Below, piece by piece: positions 1 through 12,451 of a stretch of 64,000 nucleotides of DNA. Within the stretch, counting starts at the first letter, position 1. The number at the start of each line of letters is the position of its first letter. Origin of the DNA: Larix kaempferi. Its lineage: Eukaryota > Streptophyta > Pinopsida > Pinales > Pinaceae. The notes under the pieces were generated by a model. It was not told where the DNA came from, made no database searches, and was given only the letters and a program-made list of their open reading frames with translations. The position numbers and the translations under genes are program-made. The stretch spans positions 1,488,001 to 1,552,000 of the forward strand of contig BSBM01000870.1 in NCBI GenBank assembly GCA_027924585.1, given 5' to 3'.

Positions 1-893
1 CCTTTCCTTTAAAACCAATCTTTATAGAAGCCCCTTTCTAGCAGTGGGGGATAGATTTCATTGGTGAAATCATTCCTAGATCCTATGGAAAACACAGGTG
101 GATGATGACTGCCACATATTACTTCACCAAATGGATTGAAGCTGTACCAACCAAACAGGCCACTGACACAGGCATCATCAATTTTTTAGAGGAAAATACC
201 ATGTCCAGGTTTGGTTGTCCTACTAAAATAATCATTGATAATGCTCAAGCTTTCAAATCTAAGAAAATGGTCAAGTTCTACAGCGATTTTCATATAAAAT
301 TGGGTCATTCTATTGCATACTACCCCCAAGTAAATGGACTAGATGAGTCATCTAACAAGAGCTTGGTTAGGATGATTAAAAAGTTGTTGCAGGAGAATAA
401 GAGGGCTTGGCATACCAAGTTGACTTTTGCTTATGGACTTATAGGATTACCTCCAAGAGGTCCATTGGGACTTCCCCTTTCAAATTGGTATATGGAACCG
501 AGGTAATATTTCTCGACTCCCTCAAGGGACCTACAATGAGACTATTACAAGAACAAGAAGAAGAACCAAACCCTTAGATAAGGAGATCCAATCAGTTGAT
601 TGAAGTACAGGAAACTAGGGACAAGGTGCATGTTGAATCTATGATATCTCAAGAGAAGGTCAATAAGACTTTTGAAAAAAGAACCAAGGTTGATAATTTC
701 CAAATGGGAGATTTGGTGTTGAAATGGGATGCTAGAAGAGAAGAACAAGCCCAAAAGTTTGATAATCTCTGGCAGTGACCTCATACAGCCGCTGCTTACC
801 ATGGAAATAATGCTTTCATTTTGCAAGACAAGGATGGTGAACCTATGGGAAAAGGACCCGTCAATGGACGGTTCTTAAAATACTATCTCCAGT
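1..893 (+). pseudogene. Ty3/gypsy integrase, 3' end of pol, degenerate
   Basis: This is the C-terminal part of a Ty3/gypsy Pol polyprotein, whose integrase would insert retrotransposon cDNA. The sequence reads QWGIDFIGEI at about 42-71 (first catalytic Asp), then IIIDNAQAFKS at about 226-258 (second Asp), then NGLDESSNK around 331-360 (catalytic Glu position). The frame shifts between about 440 and 503, where another frame takes over with DSLKGPTMRLLQEQ. It continues through GDLVLKWDARREE and ends at VNGRFLKYYLQ and a stop near 891-893, the typical gypsy Pol C-terminus. In-frame stops lie at 39-41 (TAG directly before QWG), near 566 (TAG after EEEPNP) and after DNLWQ near 776. The rest of the element lies to the left of the window. 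The integrase resembles gypsy copies abundant in conifers; that family-level impression is from memory. A living host gene is ruled out by the breaks. Confidence 0.88.
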
Positions 894-2249
894 GAAAAAA
901 TGAGTCTATCAAACCCACCCTCACTGTACATTACCACTTTTTAATTTTCAGTCAGTTATTTTTTCATTTTTATTTGCATTCATTCAAAAAAAAAGGAAGA
1001 TGACCATATCACTTACAGTTTAACTTTTATTTTGAATAAATAGTCCATAAGACTAATAGTTAGATCTGATGTATTACGGATAGTTGTAGTTGCGAATTTA
1101 ATAAACAGCCACATATGGCTGAAGTAGTAGAGAAGGTTTTTTTATTTTTGTAAGCCTATAAAGGTAGGTTTTGAATAAGACCCAAGGGTTGGTATTCTTA
1201 GATAAGAAAACTCTGAGTATGTAATGAAACCCATCCTTTTTATTAATGAAAAGACTTGATCTTGGAGCAGAGATTCTTGAAGTGAGTGTTTTGATGTCTA
1301 CAATTCCTATGCATGTTTTCCCTGCAAGTATTTCTCATTGACTGTATTCTTCTAAGTGTCTAAATCAAGATTACATGGTCTGAAATTCGTCTATCATTTG
1401 ATGCTTCAGATACATATGGTTAGATACTCCATCCTTTCTTTTTGAAATTGCAAATTAGAATTCATTCGTAATGCTCTAATTCTTTGATGGACTTTATTAC
1501 CCTTTTCTGTTATCATCTGCTACATATCTCTTTGACTTGAGAAAACTTCATTTATCTTGCCTCTGCCTTTAAGATTATAGTTCTATTGGTCATCTGTGAC
1601 AGAAACCCTTTGAAAAGTTTGACTCCATTCCCTGTGATATACCTATCCTCAACCCAACCAATTGAAATCCCTAATACCCTTATCTGAAGGTCTAGCCACC
1701 ATTATTAATACACAACCAGCCAATTCAAGTGACATGTTGCATGATGAAAGAGTTGTCAGAGAGAGAGTCCTCTTTGTATCTTGGAAAGGCTAGTTTCCAT
1801 TCACAAGAGAGTAGTTGAAATAGTTACCTCGGTGAACCCTTATGCCACAACCTGGAAGAATCCTTAGTGATAACACTATGATTGGTAGATTTTACAAAGT
1901 GTTCGACAATAACAAAATTATTCACACTTGTTAGAATGTACTAAATACCTTAACTCACAGTATCATCATCGATGGGTTGTATCACATTTGTAATGGTATA
2001 CATCTATGATCGCTTATCAAATGGTATCCCCCATGTTCCACTTCAAATAATTTATTCACATGGTGAGGATTCATACAAGACAACAATTTTGGATTGAAGA
2101 TGTTGGGTTGCAATAACAATACCATTATTATGGTGTTTCCAGAGTTGTATAAGACAATACCACACACTATATGACATCGGTACTTTATGGAGAACTAAGT
2201 TGTTCTTATTTGAATTTTAGGTGTTCTCCCGATGAATATTGAGACATAG
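894..2249. other. Gene-free stretch downstream of gypsy pol; may include its 3' LTR
   Basis: No coding sequence is recognised. Because it directly follows the pol stop, the first part is expected to hold the polypurine tract and 3' LTR of the truncated element. A TATA-like cctataaagg near 1154 and an LTR-style T-rich segment fit this. I cannot mark the LTR borders because the partner LTR is outside the window. Confidence 0.4.
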
Positions 2250-4130
2250 CTAACACATTATACAACTTGACCAAAACTTTATGCTCAAAATGAGAACTCT
2301 AGCCATAAAAACTCATATTTTTGCAAAACACCAAAACAACCCCTCAATCGAAAATTGTTACTATCGGTAGAATTTTTTTATTGTTATTTGGGGCTACAAT
2401 TACATTTTTTTTTTAAATCTTGGTCAGTGTCATTGCAATCAAAACCATAAATCAACCCTTGAATTGATAAGGGGTGTTGTTGATAGCACCCTTTTTTTAA
2501 GGATTAAATTACATATTGTTTGAAATCCTAGGCTCAATTGTTGCAATCAAAACCCTAAATCAACCCCAAATCAAAAAATTGTGCTACCATGGAACACCCA
2601 TTTTTGCTTAAGCTAAAATTACAACTTTTTTTAAAATTGTGGCCTTAAAAACTAGCGTCGTTGCAATGAAAATTCAAAAATCAACCCCCTAATTGAAAAA
2701 TGGTACTACGAATAACAACCCTTTCTTATGGTGGGGTGAAAATTGTAGGCATTCTGAAACCATAGCCTAAAAATATATATTAAATTAAAAAAATCATTTT
2801 AAAAGCAATAGAAAACACAAAAAAATAGAAAAAAAAACAATTTAAAATTTCTAAAAAGACAAATTTAAAAAAAAAACTTGAAAAATAAAGAAAATTTTGA
2901 AACATAAAAAGAAATGATTAAAAAATAAAGTTAAATATTAAAGTGTCTTAATTTTTCTAAATAAAACTAAAACAATGGACATTTTTAACCCCCCCCTTAC
3001 ATGTGAAAATGGGTGGGGATGAGGATTTAAAAGGGGGGCTTGATTCCAAAATACAGCCCCCGCCTTTATATCCCCCTCCCCACCACATTTTACATGTAAA
3101 GGGGGGCAAAGTGGGGTGGAAGGGGGTCAACCCCTTCCACCCCCCTTTGCCCCCCTTTACATGTAAAAGGCGTTGGGGACGGGGATATAAAGAGGTGGCC
3201 TCAATTCTTACCACCCCCTTCTACCCTCCTTTCTCCCCCTTTACATGTAAATTTCAGTGCAGAGGGGGATATAAGGAGGGGGGGTCTCAATTCTGGAATA
3301 GAAACCCCCCTTTATATCCTCCTCCCATCCCCCTTCACATGTAAGGCCGGTTTAAAATGTTCATTATTTTATTTTATTTTATTTTTTATGTTTAAACTTT
3401 TAAAAATAAAATTTATAACTTTTCAATATTTTAGCTTTTTTCTTTAATTATTTCTTTTTAAGTTTCAAAATTTTAAATTTTGCTTTATTTTTAATCTTTT
3501 TTTCTTTTAATTTGTTTTATTTTTAGAAATTTTAAATTGTTTTTTTTAATATGTTTTTAGCCAGCATATATTTTTTATTGTTTTTAAAGTGATTTTAAAA
3601 AATCAATATATTTTGCAGGCCGTGATTTCAAAATGCTTGCAATTATAATCCTACATAAGAAAGGGTTGCTACTAGTAGTACCATTTTTCAAGTCGTGGGT
3701 TAATTTTTATATTTTCATTGCAACATCGCCAACTATTAAGGCCACAATTTCAAAAAAGTTGCAATTTCACCCTTGGGAAAAAAAATGGAGATGACATGGT
3801 AGCACCACTTTTCGATTTGGAGGTTGATTTAGTGTTTTGAATGCATCTACATCAATGTTTAAGGTCATAGTTTCAAACAATATACAATTTTAGCCCTGTT
3901 AAAAAACGGGGAGCTACCAATAGCACCCCTCTTCAATTTGGGGTTTAATTTATGGTTTTGATTGCAATGGCATTATTCGAGTTTTAAAAAGCTTCTTATT
4001 ATAGTCTTGGAAAAAAAAAGGTTTCTATTGGTAGCAACAGTTTCCCATTCAGGGTAAAAATAGTCACTAAATGCATCCTATAAAAAACGAGAAATATGGA
4101 GGGTTCTCGTCAAGTTGTATAATGTGTTAG
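2250..4130. mobile_element. Large foldback (inverted-repeat) element
   Basis: The two outer ends are exact 20-bp inverted copies: CTAACACATTATACAACTTG at 2250-2269 and its reverse complement at 4111-4130. Arm sequence stays recognisably complementary inwards, although diverged: phrases such as 'caaaaccctaaatcaacccc' in the left arm recur reverse-complemented at 3800-3990. AT-rich inner arms at about 2770-2950 and 3360-3600 also pair. The 2990-3345 core is G/C-run rich. No transposase is visible, so this would be a non-autonomous DNA element of foldback or long-MITE type. I found no convincing target-site duplication directly outside the 20-bp ends, so the exact borders are provisional. Open frames inside the core exist on both strands only because the sequence is palindromic. 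Confidence 0.8.
3089..3167. repeat. Near-perfect hairpin in the foldback core, capped by TTTACATGTAAA palindromes
   Basis: Arms 3089-3125 and 3131-3167 are complementary at 36 of 37 positions around the 5-nt loop gtcaa. Each arm starts with the self-complementary TTTACATGTAAA followed by a G run. Related ACATGT palindromes occur at about 2997-3007, 3240-3251 and 3334-3345, arranged almost symmetrically around this hairpin. RNA transcribed from either strand would fold tightly here. Confidence 0.85.
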
Positions 4131-5903
4131 ATCCACTTTATCTTTGCTCCTCGCTATGACCTAATTTTGACATGGATCCACTGCGAATCTTTCCATGGTT
4201 GTGATTTGGCATCTCGTATACTTCATGGATCCGCAGTGTACTTGATTTTGTGGCCATGCTTGTTTACACCTAAGCATGGGTATTTTGCCTCAGGGAAGAG
4301 AGTTATTTGATACGTTGGTTCGTGTTGCAAGTAAGTTTTTCGAGCCAATGTCCAAGACCTCTAGATAATCCCACTCAAAATTTATGTCCTAGTGTTATAA
4401 TGTATTTCGGCCATCAACTCCCCTTTTTACCTCATATAATAGGGGGCATCTATTATAGCACTAATTGGCACTTCAATGACCCTAATGGAACCCAAATGAC
4501 CCTAATGGAATTTGAGTGACCCTAATGGCATCCAAGTGTCCCTGATGGCATCCAAATGTTTGTAATGCCACCTGAAGAGTCCTTAATAGCTACTAAAGGC
4601 CCTTAATGACATATTAGGGTCCTTCATGATTGGTGGTCCCACCTTAGGACAAGTTACTAGCTCAATCCAACCCAAAATTCACTAAAACCAGGGTTTTAAG
4701 GGACACACACACCTTTCTTTGGAGAAAGACACATGTGAATGCTCTTTTCCTTCATGGAAGGAGTGTGTGCCTTGAAAAATGCACAAAATATATAAAAAAA
4801 ATCATGAATTTGAATTGTTGGAACAATGATTTCTTGGTTGTAACTCCTCGAAACCACCCTCTAACTATCTCAACCATGTCAAATAATGTATAAATAAAGA
4901 ACTCATGTAAGAGATAGGGTCATGTAGCACTCATACTCTTATTATGTTGGAATAATTTATCAAGCATACTGAGTTTTTATGCCCTTCCCCTACTTAGATA
5001 CCCTTGTTTCTCGGACTCCATCATCCCTTGATTGGTGAGATCCTGATTCTTTATTGGCTTCTCCATTGTCTTGTTGGTCTGATTTTTTGACCTAGGCCAA
5101 CTAAGGAGATTATTCCCACACAAGTTGCTTAGAACAGCCCCCGGTGTATTTGGAATAGCAAAACCTCGCAGGTTATGGTCTCTTGCTACGAGCTGAATTT
5201 TTCCTCTTAAGGAGAATATATATAACTCAGCAAAATGTTTCCTAAGTTAAACTACTGTTAAAGGTAAATCCTAAAATCAATTTCTAAGTCTAAGTTGTCC
5301 TAATGTGTTTTTTTAATGAAAGTCTTATGTTTTAGATTTTGTTTGAATCTTCAATTATGAACCTATTTGAAATATAAAACTACTGATATTAATTTAAAGG
5401 AACTATCTAACAGCTGCTAAAACCTAAACTAAACTAAACTAAACTACAACTAGAATTAAAACTAAATTATTAATCCTATCTCAGCTAACATAACAAAGAA
5501 TAAAAATGATAACAATTCAGATAAAAATATCACAAATTACTATCATAAAAATTACTTTGTTGAATATGCACACAACAGAAAAAATATAATAGAAAACTAT
5601 TTTAATTTTATTTTGTTTATGATCTATTAATCAATAACTAATGTTCAATATCAAATATTTGAATAAAAGATTATATTTATTCATAAAAACATTGTAAACA
5701 TACAAATGCTAACAGAAATAAATATGAACTGCATTACTACCAAATCACAATCATCAATAAAAATATTGAATAAAAAGATTTAATAATACTTTAAATCAAA
5801 TAATAATACTGTGTGAATAAAGTAAACTTTCAGATACGAATACAATCACATCAAAGTATAATTGCATAAGTGTTAAAACTGAAAAAATAATATATCGAAA
5901 TGT
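4131..5903. other. Gene-free, AT-rich stretch
   Basis: Apart from the 20-bp tandem repeat at 4471-4570, no coding remnant, RNA gene or paired LTR end was recognised. The small open frame at 4307-4519 has no recognisable features and ends inside the tandem repeat. Confidence 0.5.
4471..4570. repeat. Five tandem 20-bp units
   Basis: Units begin at 4471, 4491, 4511, 4531 and 4551, each a variant of a '..atgaccctaatggaaccca' pattern. The fourth and fifth copies are diverged. The period is exactly 20 bp by inspection. Confidence 0.85.
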
Positions 5904-6245
5904 GCATTTAAATTTCAAAAAACTTTAACAAAACATTGATACCAGTTTGAGAAGTCTAGTGACAATCATCCACGAAGAAACTCAGTAGAGTAATCAAAAC
6001 TAAAAATTGTGTTATAATTTCAATAAGTCTTTTCTCCAGTACTCCATCCACCAAGGTAGTATCTCCACTTCTTTGCATTTAAATTTCAAAAAACTTTAAC
6101 AAAACATTGATACCAGTTTGAGAAGTCTAGTGACAATCATCCACGAAGAAACTCAGTAGAGTAATCAAAACTAGAAATTGTGTTATAATTTCAATAAATC
6201 TTTTCTCCAGTACTCCATCCACCAAGGCAGTATCTCCACTTCTTT
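5904..6245. repeat. Tandem duplication of a 171-bp unit
   Basis: The unit starting gcatttaaatttcaaaa at 5904 is repeated from 6075, and the shared sequence runs to about 6248. The copies differ at only a few positions, so the duplication is recent compared with the surrounding decay. Each copy contains ttgatacca, which looks like part of an initiator-tRNA primer-binding site in reverse, but no LTR pair supports that reading. Confidence 0.92.
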
Positions 6246-9200
6246 GCAAACAGAAATATTACAAATAGATAACAGAATGAAGAAAATAAAATCTCTCCAT
6301 CTGCCGAGATCCCCACTCTTGCACAGTGCAAACTCTCATCCTTAAATAGGTATGAGGGTAACAACCGATTCCAAACTAGCGCCAGTTACTTAATTCAACT
6401 CATGAGCTGGCCAGTCGAATCCTCCGCTTCTTATCCTTCTGTTGGTTGAATTTGATTATGACTATCTTCTTTGAGCAGATCTGGCAATCTTCTCGCCTTC
6501 TTCAACTAGTGAACTGATCCAAAAATTCCTGGCCATTTTGATGAGAGTAATTTCATGGTCAGTTTCACCATATCTCGTCTTAACTATAGGCGAGTCAACG
6601 AACGGCCTCAGTAAAAGAATCTCTGATAAAAATGGATGTACATGTTCGTCATTCGTTCCAGTCAGAGTAAATCCCTGCCAAAAGAATAATAATAGAGATT
6701 AATCATATCTTTCTCTTGTCAAATCTACACATCAAACATATATCAAATAACCGAGAGAAAGATATAGCGTGTGCTGCATCAATATCAATATTCTGAAGGA
6801 TAAAAGGACAAGAATTTTCCCTTTTTTACTTCGTGAATTCACTATATATTTTCGGTTCTTGATTAAAACTGTTCTTGTATCCCTGCAACTTCATCGCCCT
6901 AATCTGCGCAACTGTTGGCCTACACTATGCATTGTAGTTATCTATTGGAACAGAACTGAGTGAATAATTAACCAATCCCGGCCCAATCTTCTGAATGTCA
7001 GCTTTTAAAATCAATAACCTATTTTCAAGAAAGGTATAATAGTATAGGTTAAGACCGTTACTCATTAAAACATATACCATTCAAGAGCCAGAATGTTTAC
7101 GTTCATCATAAAAGAATGAACTCATAAGGATACCCTTTATAAATGTCTTTTGAAATGCACTTTATGAATTTTATAATGGCATAATGTAACTCAAAGAGAG
7201 CCATGTGTTTAAATTTATATTCAATAAACATTTATTTCTCATGTATATAATAAGATTATCTTCTTTTAAATGAATGTATATAATAATCTTAATAATAATA
7301 AAAGAAAAGAAAAGTGATTTTGAATAGGTTTTATAAAAAGATATTTTATATTAATCTTTAAAGGAAAAATAAAGATTAAAATATTTACTAATATATCTTA
7401 AATTGTATTTTCAATTGCAAAGACCCAAAAGAGTAAAATTTTCTTTTCTCTTAACAAAAAGTTTCATAAGAATTGATGTTTAGTTAACAAAAAGTTTCAT
7501 AAGAATTGATGTTTAGTTCAATTGAAAGACCATAAACTCGTCTCAAGTTCTTAAAATGTGTTCTTAAACTTAGTTTAAGTCAAATAAGATTAAGCTCAGA
7601 TTGAACCATTATGAATTTTGCTCTAATTATAAAATTGTATGGCGAAAGTAGAATTAAGACTTTGCAAAATTTGATAGATCATCCATCTCAAAATTAATCA
7701 TTTAAATAATTAATCTCAATCCCACAAAGAACACCAATTCAACCAAAAAAGTAAAGGTCGAAACTTCGCAAGAGTATCAAAAGATCATTGAAATCACCCA
7801 AATCTCATAAAATAGAGACCAAGCCAAAGATCAAGCAGTGCAGAAGGCCAATGATTCAAAGGAGATCATCAATCAATCAAGAATGAAAGAAAACCAACGC
7901 CTAAATATTTACAAAAACTCTAATGGGGGCCCCTTTATTTTGTAAAAATTAAGGGGAGTTGTTGGGGTGCCAACATGTGTTCAAATAGAATATTGAAGGG
8001 TTGGGAAGATCGATGCATTAGTGGCCCGGGCTCAAAGGGACCAAAACAAAGGTTCCCACAACATGAGTAGGTGATTGTACTTCTCATTATTTTGTTGATC
8101 AATAAATATATTTCCTCTTCGCTCCTCCACCCACCCCCCCCAATTTAGTGTTCAATGCTTGTTTATCTTTTATGCTTATTGGTGTTAGGGATTATTCTTC
8201 CTGATAGATTGATTAGGATCACATCATTATAAATCTGATTTATGATTATATTCATGTTATTATATTGCCATAGGTTTTGAGGAAGGTGGCGTTGTTCTTA
8301 TGTGCGCATTCTAGATTCATCAATTGGATTGCATTGGGATTCTCACACAAGAGGAAGCTATAGGGAAATCAACTAGATCTAGGTGTCTCCTCCTCCCTTC
8401 TTGATTGACTGCCACGTTTTCCTTGTTTCTTTAGTTTATTGCATGGATATAGGTTAGTGAACCTAGGGAATTTGGTTTGTTGTCTATCCATTCGATTTGT
8501 TATAATCATTTGTAACTATCCATGATTTTTTCTCCTCAATAAACTCAATGGTTAGGGAGAAGCCTATTGGAACATGAATTTTATATTTTATTTAGTGCAT
8601 TTTTTCATAGTGTGTAAATTCCTAGTTTCACTTATGTTGTGTATTGTATTTAGGGTTGATGAGTTGTTGAGTTATATGTTGATCAAACCTGTTTACAAAC
8701 TTCAATATTAAATTATTCAATCAATGAATTTTTCCTTATTTGTTTAATATTTGAAATCTATTTTTGGATTAAAATTTTTATTTCTTAAATATTTTTACTA
8801 ATATTTTTTATTAATTTTAATAAAGTTAAAATTATTAAAGTTAAATTTAATAAAATAATTATTCCTTCTCTTTTATATACTGTAACATCAAGCATATAAA
8901 ATCATGACAACATCATGCACATTTATTGTGAAACTTTGTGGAAGATGTTAATTAAAAAACATCACTAAGAGCTTCTTGCTAATAGTGTAATTAATGTCAT
9001 ATTGTTACAAATGTAAACAATTTTCTAAAAATATATTGTCATATTGTTACAAATGTAATTAATTTAGTAAACAATATATTAAATTTTAATTAAAATTTTG
9101 ATTTCATCAAAATAAATATGAGAGTGTGTTCTTTGTCTAAGTAAAACTATTTTCGGGTCAACCCTTCATGCAATCACAAAAAACTAGATAAATAAATAGT

Positions 9201-9829
9201 ATATTACACATTAAATTGATTTGAAACCAACTAAAATGGTTTTAAAAATAATCAAAAACATTCTTCGATATAAATTTACTATAATTATTTCTAATCTTTG
9301 ATCAAAAACTTAAATGAAATACAATAATGTTTATAGTAATATTAAATGATTTTATTTTTTAACAAAAGAGTTACAAATTATATATAATATAAATTACAAA
9401 AAAAATTTGAAATATTATTTTAAAGTCTCCAAAAACACATAAACAACTTGTAGGTAATTAAACTTGTAATGAGAAAAAAAGTCATTCATAACTAAACCTC
9501 TTCAAGTACTCAATTTTTATTTTTACTAACATGTAGAATTAGATATATTATCAAAATGGAGAGAGGATCTCCATCTTTGTAATATTTTTCAGCATTATGG
9601 TTGAAAATGGTTGTTAACTTTTAATTTCCAACATTATAAACTGAATAAAAAACATAATTAGCCAATTATAGATAACAATAATAAAATGACATATCCACAA
9701 AATAAATGTTGAAATAAAACATGTACATATCACTCTCTCTTGCCATCACCTAGATTATCTTGCTCACTTGGGATTATAACATTGTTGTTCTCTAAAAGAT
9801 GTTTTGATATAGATGTTTTGATATAGGGT
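6246..9829. other. Gene-free, AT-rich stretch
   Basis: No coding remnant was recognised. Visible structure is limited to the 33-bp tandem duplication at 7451-7516, a short direct repeat (tgtcatattgttacaaatgtaa) near 8994 and 9042, and a 15-bp duplication (gatgttttgatata) near 9797-9826. The left end of the CACTA element probably lies in the right part of this interval, but no terminal repeat was found. Confidence 0.5.
7451..7516. repeat. Tandem duplication of a 33-bp unit
   Basis: Two exact consecutive copies of the segment beginning ttaacaaaaagtttcataag start at 7451 and 7484. Confidence 0.92.
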
Positions 9830-11465
9830 CATGTCTTAGTATGAACCACCAATCCCTATTTAACATATCCTAGTAAAAAAACACTTGGTTGTAGTGTTTT
9901 GGAAAAACATAAGGCTCCTTAGATTCATCCCACATCCTTTTAGAGTTGATATATATTAACCCACTATCGCGATCTTCCTTTACATTAGTCAAGTCAAAGG
10001 TATCCCACCACTTGCACCTAAAAATAGCACATTGGAAAGATAAGAGTTCAATTGCATGATCTTTTGTATCTTTCCAACGTAACCTAACTTCTCCTCTATT
10101 ACGTTCCAATCATGGTGGCTAACATGACTAAATTGGTCGAACTTGAATTTCACTCCATAGTTGAGTGTGACATGTCCATCATTAACATCCTAAGTGCAAA
10201 AATGATGTCGATATGCCCACACAGATGGGAACAAATACACCTGTAAAAATGTGAACAAATGATGATGTCATATGTCTAATAACCCAAGCATTAATAAAAG
10301 CATATAGACCTTTGAATTCAAATTTGCATTGTAAATTTAAAAATGTACACAAAGAGATTATTGAAAAATTGTTGCACCCAATCCCTATGTTTAGTGCATC
10401 CTCTTCACCATGTAGGTAATGCCCAGGTGTTCCAAATTTGTATCTAGTATGGCCAACCACTAAACTATTGGGATAAATCATTCACATATTTTCTTTTAGG
10501 ACAAGGCATGATTTTACTATTCAATCTCATAAAATATTTCCTATCACTCCCATTTCTTTCTCTTCTCTTCATACAATGCAACCCATGGTTACATTGCCTC
10601 CTCCTTGTAAAGAATGAATTTATTGATGTCATCAGTTTATGAATTCAATGATGTATTCATGAAATAAAAAAGAATAGAATTGAATCAAATGTATACTATC
10701 AAGTTCAGTGTAAATAATTACTCTGTAGAAATTTGACAAAAGATAAGTGATTTACCCTTTATCATGCCTTTTTTTTCCATATGTTTGGTGTATCTCCCCT
10801 TCCCTTTTTTCCTCATCATGTTGGTTGTCTCAAACCACTACGATTGGTATTTTGTTGGTTTGCTTGATGTACTCACTAACATAATAGAATGACTCGTATA
10901 CTATGTATCCCTTTTCCATACACCCCTCAAGTTTTGCCCTTTTTTTAACAAACCCCTTCAATTTTTTCATGTACCTCTCTAAGAAGAACATTCATTGACA
11001 CGAGACCACCCCAGATAATTCAACCTCATCAACTAGGTGAATTAGAATATGAACCTACAAATCCATGAAACTCATGGGTAGTTCCTTCTCAAATATACAA
11101 ACAATCTCAATTATCTCTCAATGACATCATGGAATTATGGCCATTTGAATCTCCTTTGATGTGATGCAATGTAAAAATGCAGGTAATTTAGATATGGTGT
11201 GTCAGATGTCCTAGACGAATTCATGTTTCACACACCCACACATGAGAAAAGGATAATGACATTTCAAAATAAACATATACAAAACTAATTGCCACAAAAC
11301 TGTGAGTGCATAGTATATCAGAACCCACACTACAGGAAAAAAAGCATGCATTTGACATACATAACCTTAGAAGTTTAAGATGGTCATGTGATTTGAACCT
11401 CAACAAATGTTCTTCTATAGTGAAGCGGCACCATAGACTCAACTCACATAAAGGAGGCACCTTCA
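9830..11465 (-). pseudogene. CACTA transposase (TNP2-type), C-terminal half, degenerate
   Basis: Read on the minus strand from 11465 downwards. The remnant begins VPPLCELSLW and contains FKSHDHLKLL, equivalent to the GLKSHDHH motif of CACTA transposases. At about 11105-10860 comes a DUF4218-like block with IHLVDEVELSGVV, FLERYMKKLKGFVKKRAKLEG and YVSEYIKQ. At 10109-9870 a DUF4216-like block carries IFRCKWWDTFDLTNVK and KHYNQVFF. Stops interrupt the frame, including one after FMDL and one before MFFLERY. TNP2 proteins bind and cut transposon ends; this copy cannot. The 5' continuation lies beyond the copia insertion at 16002. Family assignment is firm from motif order; exact boundaries are not. 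Confidence 0.85.
11461..11465. repeat. Target-site duplication cttca, left copy
   Basis: The cttca here is matched by cttca at 15997-16001, directly outside the two copia LTRs. The five bases are part of the CACTA transposase codons around AVK/VP. Confidence 0.93.
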
Positions 11466-12150
11466 TGTTGGAATATTCTCACCATCATTTTTCATATTTG
11501 CATGCATCCAGTTATCATTTTGGTGGTCTCCCCAACACCTAGAGCCTAATTTCAGCTCCCTAGAGCCTGTCTTCAGCCCCCAGTAGCCCTCCTACCTACC
11601 TGATGCGCCTTGTTTTACTCACCTGCATGACATGTGCGCCTTTTCTCACCTACTAGAAGTTAACAGTCAATTAGAGCATTGATTGACCAGTTCTTCCATT
11701 GATTGTTCATCCTAACTGCATGTAACTCCCAGTTAGCTAGTTCTAGAATGCCACTTGACCTTCTGACAGCTTCATGCGCCCTCCTTGGAGTCTCCATCCC
11801 CAGATTTGTGCCTAGATGGTTCTATTAGACTCAGTTAGACTCATTTGACTGACTATTGACCATTTATGACTGATACTACTGATCGGATGATGTCTCCAAT
11901 GTTATCCAAGCCACACTTTGAGCATGATTCAAATGACCTCTTGGTTAATTTGAATTATATTGACAGTTATTGTATTGTATCCAGTTTTCACAGTGCCAGC
12001 TCACAGCTGATGTATGATTATACTGTTATTCTCCATTTTTTGTGTTCATGAGTGATTATTGACTACATTATTCTCTTCTTATATGCACTTCTTGAGTGAT
12101 TTTTGTGTGAGTTTTGTTACAGCTGTGAGATATTCCTGCATATTATCACA
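11466..12150 (+). repeat. Copia 5' LTR (685 bp)
   Basis: Starts tgttggaatattctcacc and ends cctgcatattatcaca, giving the TG...CA ends of LTRs. It is directly followed by the primer-binding site. The match with 15274-15996 is collinear along its whole length. Confidence 0.95.
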
Positions 12151-12162
12151 TGGTATCAGAGC
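12151..12162 (+). other. Primer-binding site, initiator-Met tRNA
   Basis: TGGTATCAGAGC abuts the 5' LTR. This 12-mer is complementary to the 3' end of plant initiator methionine tRNA, the usual primer of copia elements. Confidence 0.95.
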
Positions 12163-12451
12163 TGACAGCAGCTATTCGAATTGCAGCCATTGCAGCAGTT
12201 CATTGAGCAGTTGTCTTTCATTGAGCACAAGAAGCCTCTGAGTTTCCACGGCAAATCCTGGTGTTATTACCTTGAATTCGTTGGGGCAATCCAGTGAGGT
12301 CTAGCCAAGTGTGAAGGACTTAGTCATATGTGCTTAGTGTCCTAAGGCAATGTTCATTCGAATTGTAGCAAATATCCATCAACAAAATTCTTGTTTTGCA
12401 GGTTTATTCATCCATTCAAATTCCTCTTCTATTCGCTCTCCACTGCTCCAG

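Noticed and set aside
2957-3344. Overlapping open frames on both strands (2957-3214 minus, 3003-3344 plus)
   Set aside because: They lie in the palindromic G/C-run core of the foldback element and are mirror images of low-complexity sequence, not genes.
5930-6115. ttgatacca twice, like a reversed initiator-Met primer-binding site
   Set aside because: The match to the primer site is short, appears twice only because of the tandem duplication, and no LTR ends accompany it.
9885-9896. ttggttgtagtg, resembling a CACTA right end
   Set aside because: It encodes the KHYNQV residues of the DUF4216-like block and is explained by coding sequence.
10182-10481. 99-codon minus-strand frame
   Set aside because: It lies between two transposase blocks but has no transposase motif itself; it may be decayed linker and was not called separately.
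11328-11340. cactacaggaaaa, which resembles a CACTA terminus
   Set aside because: It falls inside the transposase remnant, where the spacing of flanking transposase motifs leaves no room for an insertion, and no partner end was found.
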